A stretch of DNA of 64,000 nt from Methylophaga nitratireducenticrescens (GTDB taxonomy: Bacteria; Pseudomonadota; Gammaproteobacteria; Nitrosococcales; Methylophagaceae). The stretch's first letter is position 1. Each line of letters begins with the position of its first letter. Shown one piece after another: positions 8,624-17,014 of this stretch. A program made the translations under genes and the position numbers. Below the pieces are notes generated by a model. That model ran no database searches, was not told the origin of the DNA, and saw only the letters and a program-made list of their open reading frames with translations. The stretch covers positions 620,001-684,000 of the forward strand of contig NC_017857.3 in the NCBI RefSeq assembly GCF_000260985.4. Reading direction: 5' to 3'.

Positions 8624-9556
8624 TTATTCCCACTCTAATTCTACATAAGCAGCGGTAACATTTCGACGATGATACTCTTCAAAAAGTTTCCATTTATCAG
8701 CTTCTTGTGTGCCTACCGAGGCAATGGCCTCTTCAATGGTTCCCATATCGTTAATAATGTCCCTGACCTCTTTACGGACAGTCGTCAGGTAGTGCAATAA
8801 ATCCTGCCAACCTTTTGATTGTTTGCCGTCAAAAGCTGGTCCATGACCTGGAACAACCATTTCTACATCACGTTCACCCAGTGTTTCTAGGGCATCGATC
8901 CAACCGTTAATACTGCCGTCCAATGCTGGGATACGTTCAACAAAAAGTAAATCACCGGTCCATAAGGTGCTGCTATTAACATCATAAACCGTTAAATCAT
9001 GATCAGTATGGGCAGTGGTATAAGCCGTTAGTACCAGTGGTCGGTTGCCAAGCTCCAATTTTATCGGCGAGTCAACCTGTACCAGTGTCCCTGCTTCAAT
9101 AAACTTAGTACCTTTATAGGCATCACCCAAAATCTCTGAAAATTGTCTCGCAAAATGTTGTTGACGACTAGCCATTGCTGCCGGTAATTTTTCGTGCCCT
9201 ACAAATTCTGGCTTATCAATTGTAAAAGCAGCATTTCCTAACACATGATCCGGATGAACATGAGTATTAATAACATAACAAATAGGTAAGTCACTATGCT
9301 GGCGAATAGATTTACGCAATAACTCACCTTCGTAAAAACTGCCGCCGCTATCTATCACTGCAATACATTTTTCACCAATAATAAAGCCAACATTGGCAAT
9401 AGCGCCCAGATTCTCAGCATTAGCTTCTTCGTGATTGCCCTGATGGTAAAAAATACCCTCCGCAACCTGCTTTACAGAATAACGATTTACCTGACTCTCG
9501 CTCGCAAAAGCAATTGATAAAGCCATAAACGAAAAAAACGAAATCAATAAATGCAT
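8624..9556 (-). CDS. Quinoprotein relay zinc metallohydrolase
   Basis: 310 residues, metallo-beta-lactamase fold, with a signal peptide ending near FASE (about residue 20). Metal-binding motifs are THVHPDH at 98-104, HTDHD near 183-187 and VPGHGP further on. SoxH-like hydrolases of this kind are found next to SoxYZ-like carriers and PQQ-dependent alcohol dehydrogenases and are thought to release a group from the carrier Cys in the periplasm. It is the first gene of the leftward pair and is divergent from gltX over about 90 bases that must hold both promoters. Confidence 0.82.
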   Translation of the reverse strand: MHLLISFFSFMALSIAFASESQVNRYSVKQVAEGIFYHQGNHEEANAENLGAIANVGFIIGEKCIAVIDSGGSFYEGELLRKSIRQHSDLPICYVINTHVHPDHVLGNAAFTIDKPEFVGHEKLPAAMASRQQHFARQFSEILGDAYKGTKFIEAGTLVQVDSPIKLELGNRPLVLTAYTTAHTDHDLTVYDVNSSTLWTGDLLFVERIPALDGSINGWIDALETLGERDVEMVVPGHGPAFDGKQSKGWQDLLHYLTTVRKEVRDIINDMGTIEEAIASVGTQEADKWKLFEEYHRRNVTAAYVELEWE

Positions 9557-9645
9557 ATATATGCCTCACTATATGACAGCCTCTAGACTGTTACAATAAC
9601 GTACTTTATTCAATACATCTATTTAGCCAGCAGAGAGCTTTGATT

Positions 9646-11049
9646 ATGATAATTCGCACACGTTTTGCGCCAAGCCCAACAGGATATTTACATGTAGGAG
9701 GTGCCCGAACCGCGCTTTTTTCATGGTTATATGCCAGAAGGCATGGTGGACGGTTTATCCTCAGAATAGAGGATACCGATCTTGAACGATCAACTGCTGA
9801 ATCAGTGAATGCCATTCTTGAAGGCATGACCTGGCTTGGTCTGGATTATGATGAGGGCCCTTTTTATCAGACTGAGCGTTTTGATCGTTATAAGGAAGTC
9901 ATTCAACAATTAATGGATCAGGGAGACGCCTATTACTGTTATTGCAGTAAGGATGAACTGGAAGCGATGCGTGAAGAACAACGAGCTAATAAACAAAAAC
10001 CACGCTATGACGGGCGGTGTCGTCATTTATCTACTCCAAGAGAAGGCGTTGAACCGGTTATTCGGTTTAAAAATCCTACCGTTGGTCAAGTCGTTGTTAA
10101 AGATATGATTCGAGGCAATGTAGTTTTTGAAAATAGCGAACTTGATGATTTAATTATTGCTCGTCCAGACGGCACGCCAACCTATAACCTGACAGTAGTA
10201 GTGGATGATTTTGACATGCAGATAACACATGTCATTCGCGGTGACGATCATCTCAATAATTCCCCACGTCAGATTAATATTTTCAATGCTTTGGGTGCCA
10301 AGCCTCCTTTATTTGCGCATGTTCCTATGATTTTGGGTGATGATGGGGCGCGGCTTTCAAAACGCCATGGTGCAGTGAGCGTAATGAATTATCGTGATCA
10401 AGGATATCTTCCCGAAGCTTTGTTGAATTATTTAGTTCGATTGGGTTGGTCTCATGGGGATCAGGAAATTTTTTCGCTTGGAGAAATGACACAGCTTTTT
10501 AATATTCAAGATGTGAATAGGGCAGCTTCGAGTTTTAATACCGATAAATTAATTTGGCTTAATCAACACTATATTAAAACCAGTGACCCAGAACATGTTG
10601 CTCAACATTTAAGTTGGCATATGGGGGAATTAGGTATTGACCCAACTAATGGCCCAGCGTTAACTAAGGTTGTGGTGTTATTGCGAGAACGTGCTAAGAC
10701 CCTGAAAGAGATGGCAGAATCCAGCGTCTATTTTTATAAAAAAGTGGAAAGCTACAATGAAAAAGCGGCCAGCAAAAATCTGAATGAGAATAGTCTGCCG
10801 TTATTGAAGGCAGTTTTTTCTGAGCTGTCTGAACTGAAACAATGGCTGGCGGAACCTATTCATGGTCTTCTAGAAAATTGTGCCGAAAAACATGGAGTTG
10901 GCATGGGTAAGGTTGCCCAGCCCATACGGGTAGCAATTACGGGGAATACGGTTTCTCCATCATTAGATGCAACATTGGAGTTATATGGTCGTGAGCGCGC
11001 ATTGGATGCAATTAAACGATCGATTGAGTGGATCAAAGATCGTGCCTAG
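9646..11049 (+). CDS. gltX: Glutamyl-tRNA synthetase
   Basis: 467 residues, class I synthetase charging tRNA-Glu. The HIGH-type motif is in [14 protein letters not shown] near the N terminus, and the KMSKS-type motif is RLSKRHG near residue 241. I chose the ATG at 9646 ([13 protein letters not shown]) over an upstream in-frame TTG at 9640, because AGAGAG lies 8 bases before this ATG and homologues start here. The gene is complete and appears to be transcribed alone, with about 200 bases before xoxF. Confidence 0.95.
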   Translation: MIIRTRFAPSPTGYLHVGGARTALFSWLYARRHGGRFILRIEDTDLERSTAESVNAILEGMTWLGLDYDEGPFYQTERFDRYKEVIQQLMDQGDAYYCYCSKDELEAMREEQRANKQKPRYDGRCRHLSTPREGVEPVIRFKNPTVGQVVVKDMIRGNVVFENSELDDLIIARPDGTPTYNLTVVVDDFDMQITHVIRGDDHLNNSPRQINIFNALGAKPPLFAHVPMILGDDGARLSKRHGAVSVMNYRDQGYLPEALLNYLVRLGWSHGDQEIFSLGEMTQLFNIQDVNRAASSFNTDKLIWLNQHYIKTSDPEHVAQHLSWHMGELGIDPTNGPALTKVVVLLRERAKTLKEMAESSVYFYKKVESYNEKAASKNLNENSLPLLKAVFSELSELKQWLAEPIHGLLENCAEKHGVGMGKVAQPIRVAITGNTVSPSLDATLELYGRERALDAIKRSIEWIKDRA

Positions 11050-11255
11050 ATTCGAGTGAGGAAATTAAGTTCTTTATTTTCAATTAGTTATGGCCTTGGG
11101 AAATTATTCCCGAAATTTAGATGGAAATACTCACAAAAAACCTAAGCAAAGTTCTTGACGAAGTCGGGAAGTGGTATTAAGGTTCGTCCTACGCATGAGG
11201 TTCATTTTGAACATGTCGTGACGTAAATACTAAAAAGTAAATAGAGGACAACTTT

Positions 11256-13034
11256 ATGAAGCTGAAAACATTATCAATTGCAATGATGGGGTTAGCCGTA
11301 CCAGGACTGGTCGCTGCAGATGAACTCCTGGAAATGCAAAAAAATGATAACAACTGGGTTATGCCCGCTGGTGACTATGCAAATACGCGTTACAGCGAAC
11401 TGACTCAAATCACCAAAGACAATGTCAACGATCTGAACATGGCCTGGTCTTTCTCAACCGGCGTATTACGTGGTCACGAAGGTAACGCTTTGGTTATGGA
11501 CGGCACGATGTATGTCCATACACCTTTCCCTAACATCGTTTTCGCGCTTGATCTGAACAACGATGGCGCCATCAAATGGAAATATGAGCCAAAACAAAAC
11601 TACGATGAAACGGTACCAGTCATGTGCTGTGACACCGTCAACCGTGGCCTGTCTTATGGCGATGGCAAAATCTTCCTGAACCAGGCTGATACCACTCTGG
11701 TGGCGTTGGATATGGAAACCGGTGAAGTAGTCTGGTCTGACAAGCGTGACGATCCAAAAGTCGGTGCGACCAGTACTGCGGCGGCACATGTTTTTGATGA
11801 CAAAATCATCGTCGGTATTTCAGGCGGTGAATTTGGTGTTCGTGGTTATGTGCAAGCTTATGACTTTGACGGTAACACCGTGTATAAAGCCTACAGCGTT
11901 GGTCCGGATGACGAAATGCTGATTGATCCAGACAAAACCATGTCGATGCTGAAACCTGTTGGCAAGGATTCTTCACTGAAATCCTGGCAGGGTGACCAGT
12001 GGAAAATTGGTGGTGGTACAACCTGGGGTTGGTATTCGTATGATCCAGATCTGAACCAGTTCTACTATGGCTCTGGTAACCCATCTACCTGGAATCCGGT
12101 ACAACGTCCGGGTGACAACAAATGGACAATGACACTGTTCGGTCGTGATTTAGACACCGGTATGGCGAAATGGGTTTACCAAATGACGCCTTTCGATGAA
12201 TGGGACTATGACGGTATCAATGAAAATGTCCTGGTCGATCAAAAAATTAAAGGCAAAATGCGTAAAATGTTAGTGCATTTTGACCGTAATGGTTTTGCGT
12301 ACACCATGGATCGTGAAACAGGTGAATTGCTGGTTGCAGAAAAATTTGACCCTACTGTTAACTGGGCGACAGGAATTAACATCAAAACCGGTTTACCGGA
12401 TCGTGTAGCGAAATACTCTACAGCCCGTAACGGTGCAGATGTAAACACAACCGGTATCTGTCCTGCAGCACAGGGTAGCAAAGATATGCAGCCTGCTGCC
12501 TTCTCACCACGTACGGGTCTGTTCTATGTACCAACCAACCATATTTGTATGGACTACGAACCATTCGAAGTTGAATACGTAGCCGGTCAACCATACGTTG
12601 GTGCGACACTGAGCATGTACCCACCAGAAGGTGACACGCACATGGGTAACTTCATTGCCTGGGATGCGCGTGAAGGTAAAATCGTCTGGTCCAACCCAGA
12701 GCGCTTCTCAGTCTGGTCAGGTGCTTTGGCCACCGCAGGTGACGTTGTGTTCCACGGTACGCTGGAAGGTTATATCAAAGCAGTCGATGCCCAATCAGGC
12801 CGTGAACTGTGGAGATTCAAAACGCCATCTGGCATTATCGGTAACGTCAACACCTACAAACACAACAACAAACAGTATATTTCTATCCTGTCTGGTGTAG
12901 GTGGTTGGGCTGGTATCGGTATGGCTATCCCAAGTTTGGAAAATGACACAGATGGTCTGGGTGCAGTTGGTGCATATCGTGCACTGTCTAGCTGGACTAA
13001 CCTGGGTGGTGTTCTGAGCGTATTTAGCCTGTAA
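11256..13034 (+). CDS. xoxF: Lanthanide-dependent methanol dehydrogenase XoxF
   Basis: 592 residues with a signal peptide (cleavage after about A20). This is the large-subunit PQQ methanol dehydrogenase of the periplasm. Seen in the sequence: the adjacent-Cys disulfide CC at 124-125, the metal ligand E192 in GGEFGVRG, N275 in YGSGNPSTW, and WDYDG at 316-320, where D317 is the catalytic base and D319 is the extra Asp that marks lanthanide-binding XoxF (MxaF has Ala there). It is most like the XoxF5 group. AGAGGA lies 7 bases before the ATG. A weak promoter candidate (TTGACG at 11155) lies in the 200-base upstream gap. xoxJ follows after a strong terminator. No cytochrome xoxG or mxaI is adjacent. 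Confidence 0.95.
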   Translation: MKLKTLSIAMMGLAVPGLVAADELLEMQKNDNNWVMPAGDYANTRYSELTQITKDNVNDLNMAWSFSTGVLRGHEGNALVMDGTMYVHTPFPNIVFALDLNNDGAIKWKYEPKQNYDETVPVMCCDTVNRGLSYGDGKIFLNQADTTLVALDMETGEVVWSDKRDDPKVGATSTAAAHVFDDKIIVGISGGEFGVRGYVQAYDFDGNTVYKAYSVGPDDEMLIDPDKTMSMLKPVGKDSSLKSWQGDQWKIGGGTTWGWYSYDPDLNQFYYGSGNPSTWNPVQRPGDNKWTMTLFGRDLDTGMAKWVYQMTPFDEWDYDGINENVLVDQKIKGKMRKMLVHFDRNGFAYTMDRETGELLVAEKFDPTVNWATGINIKTGLPDRVAKYSTARNGADVNTTGICPAAQGSKDMQPAAFSPRTGLFYVPTNHICMDYEPFEVEYVAGQPYVGATLSMYPPEGDTHMGNFIAWDAREGKIVWSNPERFSVWSGALATAGDVVFHGTLEGYIKAVDAQSGRELWRFKTPSGIIGNVNTYKHNNKQYISILSGVGGWAGIGMAIPSLENDTDGLGAVGAYRALSSWTNLGGVLSVFSL

Positions 13035-13038
13035 GAAC

Positions 13039-13066
13039 CTTAAGTGTATTAAAAAATATACTTAAG
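13039..13066. other. Hairpin between xoxF and xoxJ
   Basis: Arms CTTAAGTGTAT and ATATACTTAAG (10 of 11 paired plus one G-U) enclose a 6-base A-rich loop immediately after the xoxF stop. It lacks a T run, so it may protect the 3' end of xoxF mRNA rather than terminate. Confidence 0.55.
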
Positions 13067-13077
13067 TTAGACAAGAA

Positions 13078-13113
13078 AACCCGGTATCTTTACAGATGCC
13101 GGGTTTTTTTTTT
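13078..13113 (+). terminator. Strong terminator after xoxF
   Basis: Stem AACCCGGTATC / GATGCCGGGTT (one G-U pair), loop TTTACA, followed by ten T. It lies between xoxF and xoxJ, so xoxJ is either expressed by read-through at a lower level or has its own promoter in the 58 bases that follow. Confidence 0.9.
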
Positions 13114-13171
13114 GAACAAAAACGGTATATAGAATGTCATAAAAGTTCCCACAAGTAATAAGGAAGAGAGA

Positions 13172-14047
13172 ATGATAAAACTACAAAAATGGGCAATCCT
13201 TGCATCAGCTCTAATGGGGGCCACGTTTGCAGTTAATGCAGAAGACTTGAAGCCGCTACCCGGCCAAGAAGTTCTAAGAGTCTGTGCAGATCCTAACAAT
13301 ATGCCGTATTCAAATAAAAACAAGGAAGGGTTTGATAATAAAATTGCCGAGTTGTTAGGTGAAAAATTAGGCATCCCAATTGAATATTACTGGTTTCCCC
13401 AACGTATAGGTTTTGCACGAAATACGATTAAAAAAGAACATCCGGAACGTGGCGGGTATATGTGTGATCTGGCCATGAGTGTTCCTGAGCATACCGATTT
13501 TATGCTGCCAACCAAACCGTATTTCAGTTCAATTGAGGCGGTTGCCTATCGCAGTGGGGAAGGTTATGAAATCAAAAAGCTCTCAGATTTAAAAGAAGCT
13601 GATGCCAAGCATGGCCCATTAAAAATAGGTTTGTTTGATCGTGCAGTTTCCACTAAAGCAATTATTGATATGGGATTAGGAGATCGAATTTCTTATTATC
13701 AGTTAATGAGTGGTGATGTAAATGCAAGTCCTGGCCGAGCGATTGAAGATTTAGCCGCTGGTAAAATCGATGTTATCCCTATGTGGGGCCCTGTCGCCGG
13801 TTACCATGCCAAGATATCTGATGTGCCAATTACCGTAAATCCATTAAATGAATTGGGGCAGCTTCATGTCTTCAGTTTCAGTATGGCAACGCGCTATTCA
13901 AACAGAGATTGGAATAAGCTACTCAACAAATTTATTGATCAGAATAAAGATGAGATAAATGCCATTATCGCCGAATACAATCTACCCTCATTGGAAAATG
14001 TCAGTCCGACACCGGCCAAGAAACCGCGAAAGGATGATGACGATTAA
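13172..14047 (+). CDS. xoxJ: XoxJ periplasmic binding-like protein
   Basis: 291 residues with a signal peptide (cleavage near VNAE). It has the fold of family 3 solute-binding proteins, in the MxaJ/XoxJ group linked to quinoprotein dehydrogenases: RVCADPNNMPYSN near 35-48, EYYWFPQRIGF, CDLAMSVP and IDVIPMWGPVAGY. XoxJ binds XoxF and is thought to help its maturation or cofactor loading rather than feed an ABC transporter. The C terminus is lysine- and aspartate-rich (KKPRKDDDD). It is 137 bases after xoxF. Confidence 0.9.
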   Translation: MIKLQKWAILASALMGATFAVNAEDLKPLPGQEVLRVCADPNNMPYSNKNKEGFDNKIAELLGEKLGIPIEYYWFPQRIGFARNTIKKEHPERGGYMCDLAMSVPEHTDFMLPTKPYFSSIEAVAYRSGEGYEIKKLSDLKEADAKHGPLKIGLFDRAVSTKAIIDMGLGDRISYYQLMSGDVNASPGRAIEDLAAGKIDVIPMWGPVAGYHAKISDVPITVNPLNELGQLHVFSFSMATRYSNRDWNKLLNKFIDQNKDEINAIIAEYNLPSLENVSPTPAKKPRKDDDD

Positions 14048-14073
14048 AACACTACTTAGCTAAAGAAGATATG

Positions 14074-14113
14074 AATAATGGAGGTTACAAAATGGTAGCC
14101 TCCATTATTTTTA
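14074..14113. terminator. Bidirectional terminator after xoxJ
   Basis: Arms AATAATGGAGGTTAC and GTAGCCTCCATTATT (one G-U pair) with a 6-base loop, then TTTTTATT on the plus strand. It separates convergent xoxJ and the DUF302 gene; the stop codon of the latter lies inside the left arm. Confidence 0.8.
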
Positions 14114-14546
14114 TTAGATTATTGTTAATTCGGGCGGCAAAACGAGCCTGATCATTATTCGAAACGTGTTCATCCATTAATCTGGTACCAATAATGACAC
14201 CATTGGTGCTTTCTCTAACTGTAATGATGCAGGGCATATCATTAATAAGCTGTTCATTAATAAGCATCATTTCTTTTGCATAGGTAATATTGCAAAAGCT
14301 GATGACAGTAGAGAGCGGGAAATTGTCATCTCCGCGATCGCGGATTGCCGAACCGATTTCACTTTTATGAATTATCCGATAATTATATTCGGAGATGGCT
14401 ATGTCCAGATTTGCCAGAGTTTCTTCGTAGTTATATGGGCTGTTTTTTTCAAGTATTCGATTAGTGTTTGGCGATTGGCATGCGATAATAACCAACACGC
14501 TTGAAATTACAATTGCAGGAATCTTTAGGCGTTCTATTAGAGTCAT
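14085..14546 (-). CDS. DUF302 family lipoprotein
   Basis: 153 residues from the ATG at 14546; a GTG at 14594 would add 16 residues. The N terminus is a lipoprotein signal with lipobox VIIAC, so the mature protein should be lipid-anchored. The body has the DUF302 (TT1751-like) core: SFCNITYAKEMM, then MPCIITVRES and GVIIGTRLMDE. DUF302 proteins are small alpha/beta proteins of uncertain biochemical role. It lies between xoxJ and the rightward unknown gene in opposite orientation, which suggests a separate unit. The start is uncertain because neither candidate has a clear ribosome-binding site. Confidence 0.7.
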   Translation of the reverse strand: MTLIERLKIPAIVISSVLVIIACQSPNTNRILEKNSPYNYEETLANLDIAISEYNYRIIHKSEIGSAIRDRGDDNFPLSTVISFCNITYAKEMMLINEQLINDMPCIITVRESTNGVIIGTRLMDEHVSNNDQARFAARINNNLIKIMEATIL

Positions 14547-14621
14547 AGGCAAATAAAATAATAATTTTGAAATATAAGAATTTAAGCATAACACCTAAAA
14601 AAATTCGTGAGGTAACAAACA

Positions 14622-15305
14622 GTGAAGACAAACCAATATATCGTTTTTTTGCTCGGACTAATGATGCTATTAAGTGGAAAAGCGTTTGCAGCGCCGGGAA
14701 TGTCAGAAATTAATAATGAGTTATTTGATAAATCACACCTCAAAAATATTGACCAGCCTGGAGTGCTGAAATATCAATTTTCCAAAACCAGTTTTGTTGA
14801 TGGTAATCGTAATGACACTATTGAGGTCATGGTTAAAAACATCCGCAATACAGGGCGAGCAGATACCTATTTTGAATTTTTTACCGGCCCGAATAAACGT
14901 CCTTATCAGGAACGGTTGGATCAACGAGGTAACAGCATATTTGTATTATTTTTGGAATATGATGTACATGAAATGAAACGGCTAACAGGTGGTGAATGGC
15001 GTTATTTCCAGCGCTTACTGCGTTGGTCATTTGCTGAGGGGGCCGAGAAAAAACAAGTTGAAGTGGATTACAATGGGGAAAAAGTAAAGGCATGGGAGTA
15101 CACAGTGCAGCCTTACATCAAAGATCCCAAAAATGATCGTTATAAATTGTATTCGTCCAAATATTATGTTTTTACCTTATCTGAAGCTATACCTGGTGAG
15201 ATTTACCAAATCAAAACCGTTGTACCAGATGGGAAAACCTGGCAGGAAGGAGAACCGGTTCTGGTAGAAGAGAAAGTGACTTTTACGGGATTTGAACCAG
15301 AGTAG
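14622..15305 (+). CDS. Exported protein of unknown function
   Basis: 227 residues with a signal peptide (LSGKAFA, cleavage near residue 24). I do not assign a family. The mature part is rich in beta-strand-like segments and charged residues, has repeated lipid-sorting-like features (KYQFSKTSF, DTIEVMVKN, WRYFQRLLRWSFAEGA) and no Cys, so it could be a periplasmic beta-sheet protein involved in outer-membrane or precursor handling. GTG at 14622 has AGGTAA upstream. It lies between xoxJ and the two-component genes and is followed by a terminator, so it is probably a single-gene unit. Confidence 0.6.
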   Translation: MKTNQYIVFLLGLMMLLSGKAFAAPGMSEINNELFDKSHLKNIDQPGVLKYQFSKTSFVDGNRNDTIEVMVKNIRNTGRADTYFEFFTGPNKRPYQERLDQRGNSIFVLFLEYDVHEMKRLTGGEWRYFQRLLRWSFAEGAEKKQVEVDYNGEKVKAWEYTVQPYIKDPKNDRYKLYSSKYYVFTLSEAIPGEIYQIKTVVPDGKTWQEGEPVLVEEKVTFTGFEPE

Positions 15306-15335
15306 GAATGTGGTCATCTGCCATAATATATTTAT

Positions 15336-15360
15336 AAAACGGGCCTAAGAGCCCGTTTTT
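15336..15360 (+). terminator. Terminator touching the kinase start codon
   Basis: Stem AAAACGGGC / GCCCGTTTT with loop CTAAGA and a run of five T. The T run ends only two bases before the ATG of the histidine kinase gene, leaving no room for a ribosome-binding site outside the hairpin. It ends the unknown exported-protein transcript and may also limit kinase expression. Confidence 0.8.
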
Positions 15361-15362
15361 AT

Positions 15363-16820
15363 ATGAAAAGACGTTTTAAAAAACTTCAATCAATCCAGGG
15401 TGCTTTACGTTTCCATGAACTGAGTTTTGTGGTGTTGATTGTCATGACAGCCTTAATGAGTTTTAACTGGGCCCTGGCGTGGCAGAAAAGTTCTCAACAA
15501 TCGTTGCGATTAAGTTCAATCAATACACATGTGCAACATTTGCGCGGTGATCTTTATCGTCAGTTGAAAGAAGTATTTGATGTGGTTTTTCTGGATGATG
15601 CGCTGGCGGTGGAGGAGTACTACCTGTTCGTCGAAAGGATAAACGGTTATCTGTTAAAGCTAAAAGCTCTCACGCAGTCCGCTGAGGAGGAGGCACTGAT
15701 TGTCCATATCGAAAATGCTTATAGCAAGTTTTATCAGGAAACCAGTCGTTTCATTGGGGCTGATGTTCTTAGCTTAGAAGATATAGCCTGGCTGGATCAT
15801 CAGCTTGAAGAACAAACTTTTCGACAGTTGGAAAAGGCATTTGGTGATCTTGAGCGCTATCTCCAGCAACAGCAAAGACATCTAACTGATTCAGATGAAC
15901 GTATGTTTGGCAAAATGATTCTGAGTGAAGCCACGCCAATCATTCTTGCACTGGTATTACTTAGTATTTCAAAGTGGTTTGTAAGGCGTAATATGCTGGC
16001 ACCGCTGCGTAATGTTACAAAGGGTGCCAAAATTATCAGCACCGGAGATTTTAATCATCAAATACCACTTATGGGGGTGGACGAGCTTCGAAGGCTTTCG
16101 TTAGCAATTAATACTATGGCTGAAGAGCTATCCAGTAATCGTGACAAATTAATTGAAACCAAGAAGCAGGCAGCTCTTGGAGAGCTAGTGCCTTTAGTGG
16201 CTCATAATATTCGTAATCCATTAGCAGGAATTCGTGCTGCTGCCCAGGTTTCTATCGAAGAGGCAAATGAAGAAAGTCGAGCGGTTCTGAAAGATATTAT
16301 TGTTGCTGTCGATAGGCTAGAAAACTGGGTAACTTCCCTTTTAATGTATTTACATCCATTAAAACCGCAACTGGTCGAGTCAACACTCATCGAACTGACG
16401 GACAATGCTTTATCGTTGATTGAACTGCAGTTAAATGAGAAGTCTATCAAATTGTCACGCCATGGATGGGCAAGCGCTGCTCATCAAGTCAATATGGATA
16501 ATAATCTGATGGAACAGGTGATTTTTAATTTAGTGCAAAATGCAATCGAGGCTGCACCGACTAACTCTGTTATTGATATTTATTATTGGCAAAATCAGTA
16601 TCAAATTGGATTGCAAATTGATGACCAAGGTGTTGGGTTTGAGGAAAATCCGGGTATAGAGAATAGCCAATTACATAAAAAACTGAATTGCGGTCTGGGT
16701 ATTCCATTTGCTCAAAAAGTGATCAAACAACATCAAGGTGAACTGTGTTTTGAAAATCTTCCTGAAGGAGGGGCTAGAGTGAGTCTCATGTTCGATTTGG
16801 GGGCTACAGCGGTTCACTAG
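15363..16820 (+). CDS. Membrane sensor histidine kinase
   Basis: 485 residues: membrane segment near 20-40, a periplasmic helical region to about 185, a second membrane segment (ILSEATPIILALVLL), a HAMP domain, then the phospho-acceptor H box AHNIRNPLAG near residue 280, and an ATPase domain with N box (NLVQNAIEAAP), GVGF and GLGIPFA. It should autophosphorylate and pass phosphate to the NtrC-like regulator encoded 150-195 bases downstream. The start at 15363 follows a terminator T run directly and has no Shine-Dalgarno, but the first membrane segment requires a start about here. Proximity to xoxFJ makes methanol or lanthanide sensing a guess. Confidence 0.88.
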   Translation: MKRRFKKLQSIQGALRFHELSFVVLIVMTALMSFNWALAWQKSSQQSLRLSSINTHVQHLRGDLYRQLKEVFDVVFLDDALAVEEYYLFVERINGYLLKLKALTQSAEEEALIVHIENAYSKFYQETSRFIGADVLSLEDIAWLDHQLEEQTFRQLEKAFGDLERYLQQQQRHLTDSDERMFGKMILSEATPIILALVLLSISKWFVRRNMLAPLRNVTKGAKIISTGDFNHQIPLMGVDELRRLSLAINTMAEELSSNRDKLIETKKQAALGELVPLVAHNIRNPLAGIRAAAQVSIEEANEESRAVLKDIIVAVDRLENWVTSLLMYLHPLKPQLVESTLIELTDNALSLIELQLNEKSIKLSRHGWASAAHQVNMDNNLMEQVIFNLVQNAIEAAPTNSVIDIYYWQNQYQIGLQIDDQGVGFEENPGIENSQLHKKLNCGLGIPFAQKVIKQHQGELCFENLPEGGARVSLMFDLGATAVH

Positions 16821-17014
16821 AGGTTCTCGCGATTTGGCTGTCATTATGCCTTATACAAACAGACAATTCGTAATCGCTCTTTACCGCCATGGAAGGAGGT
16901 CCGTTTAGTATTCAATGGCAGCAATAGAATTGCTGCAAGATATGCTTTATTTCTTTTGTCGAATGTAGTTTGCCAATGGTAGCAACACAAGATAAACAGT
17001 TTCTGAGATCTTAT

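Noticed and set aside
11098-11111. GGGAA-4-TTCCC small inverted repeat after gltX as terminator
   Set aside because: The stem is only 5 bp and no T run follows; too weak.
11155-11180. TTGACG ... TATTAA as a xoxF promoter
   Set aside because: The spacer is only 14 bases, too short for a standard sigma-70 promoter; kept as a remark only.
12239-12481. Long antisense open frames inside xoxF, pilB, aspS and ftsK
   Set aside because: They mirror codon bias of the true genes and show no start signals or homology; treated as shadows.
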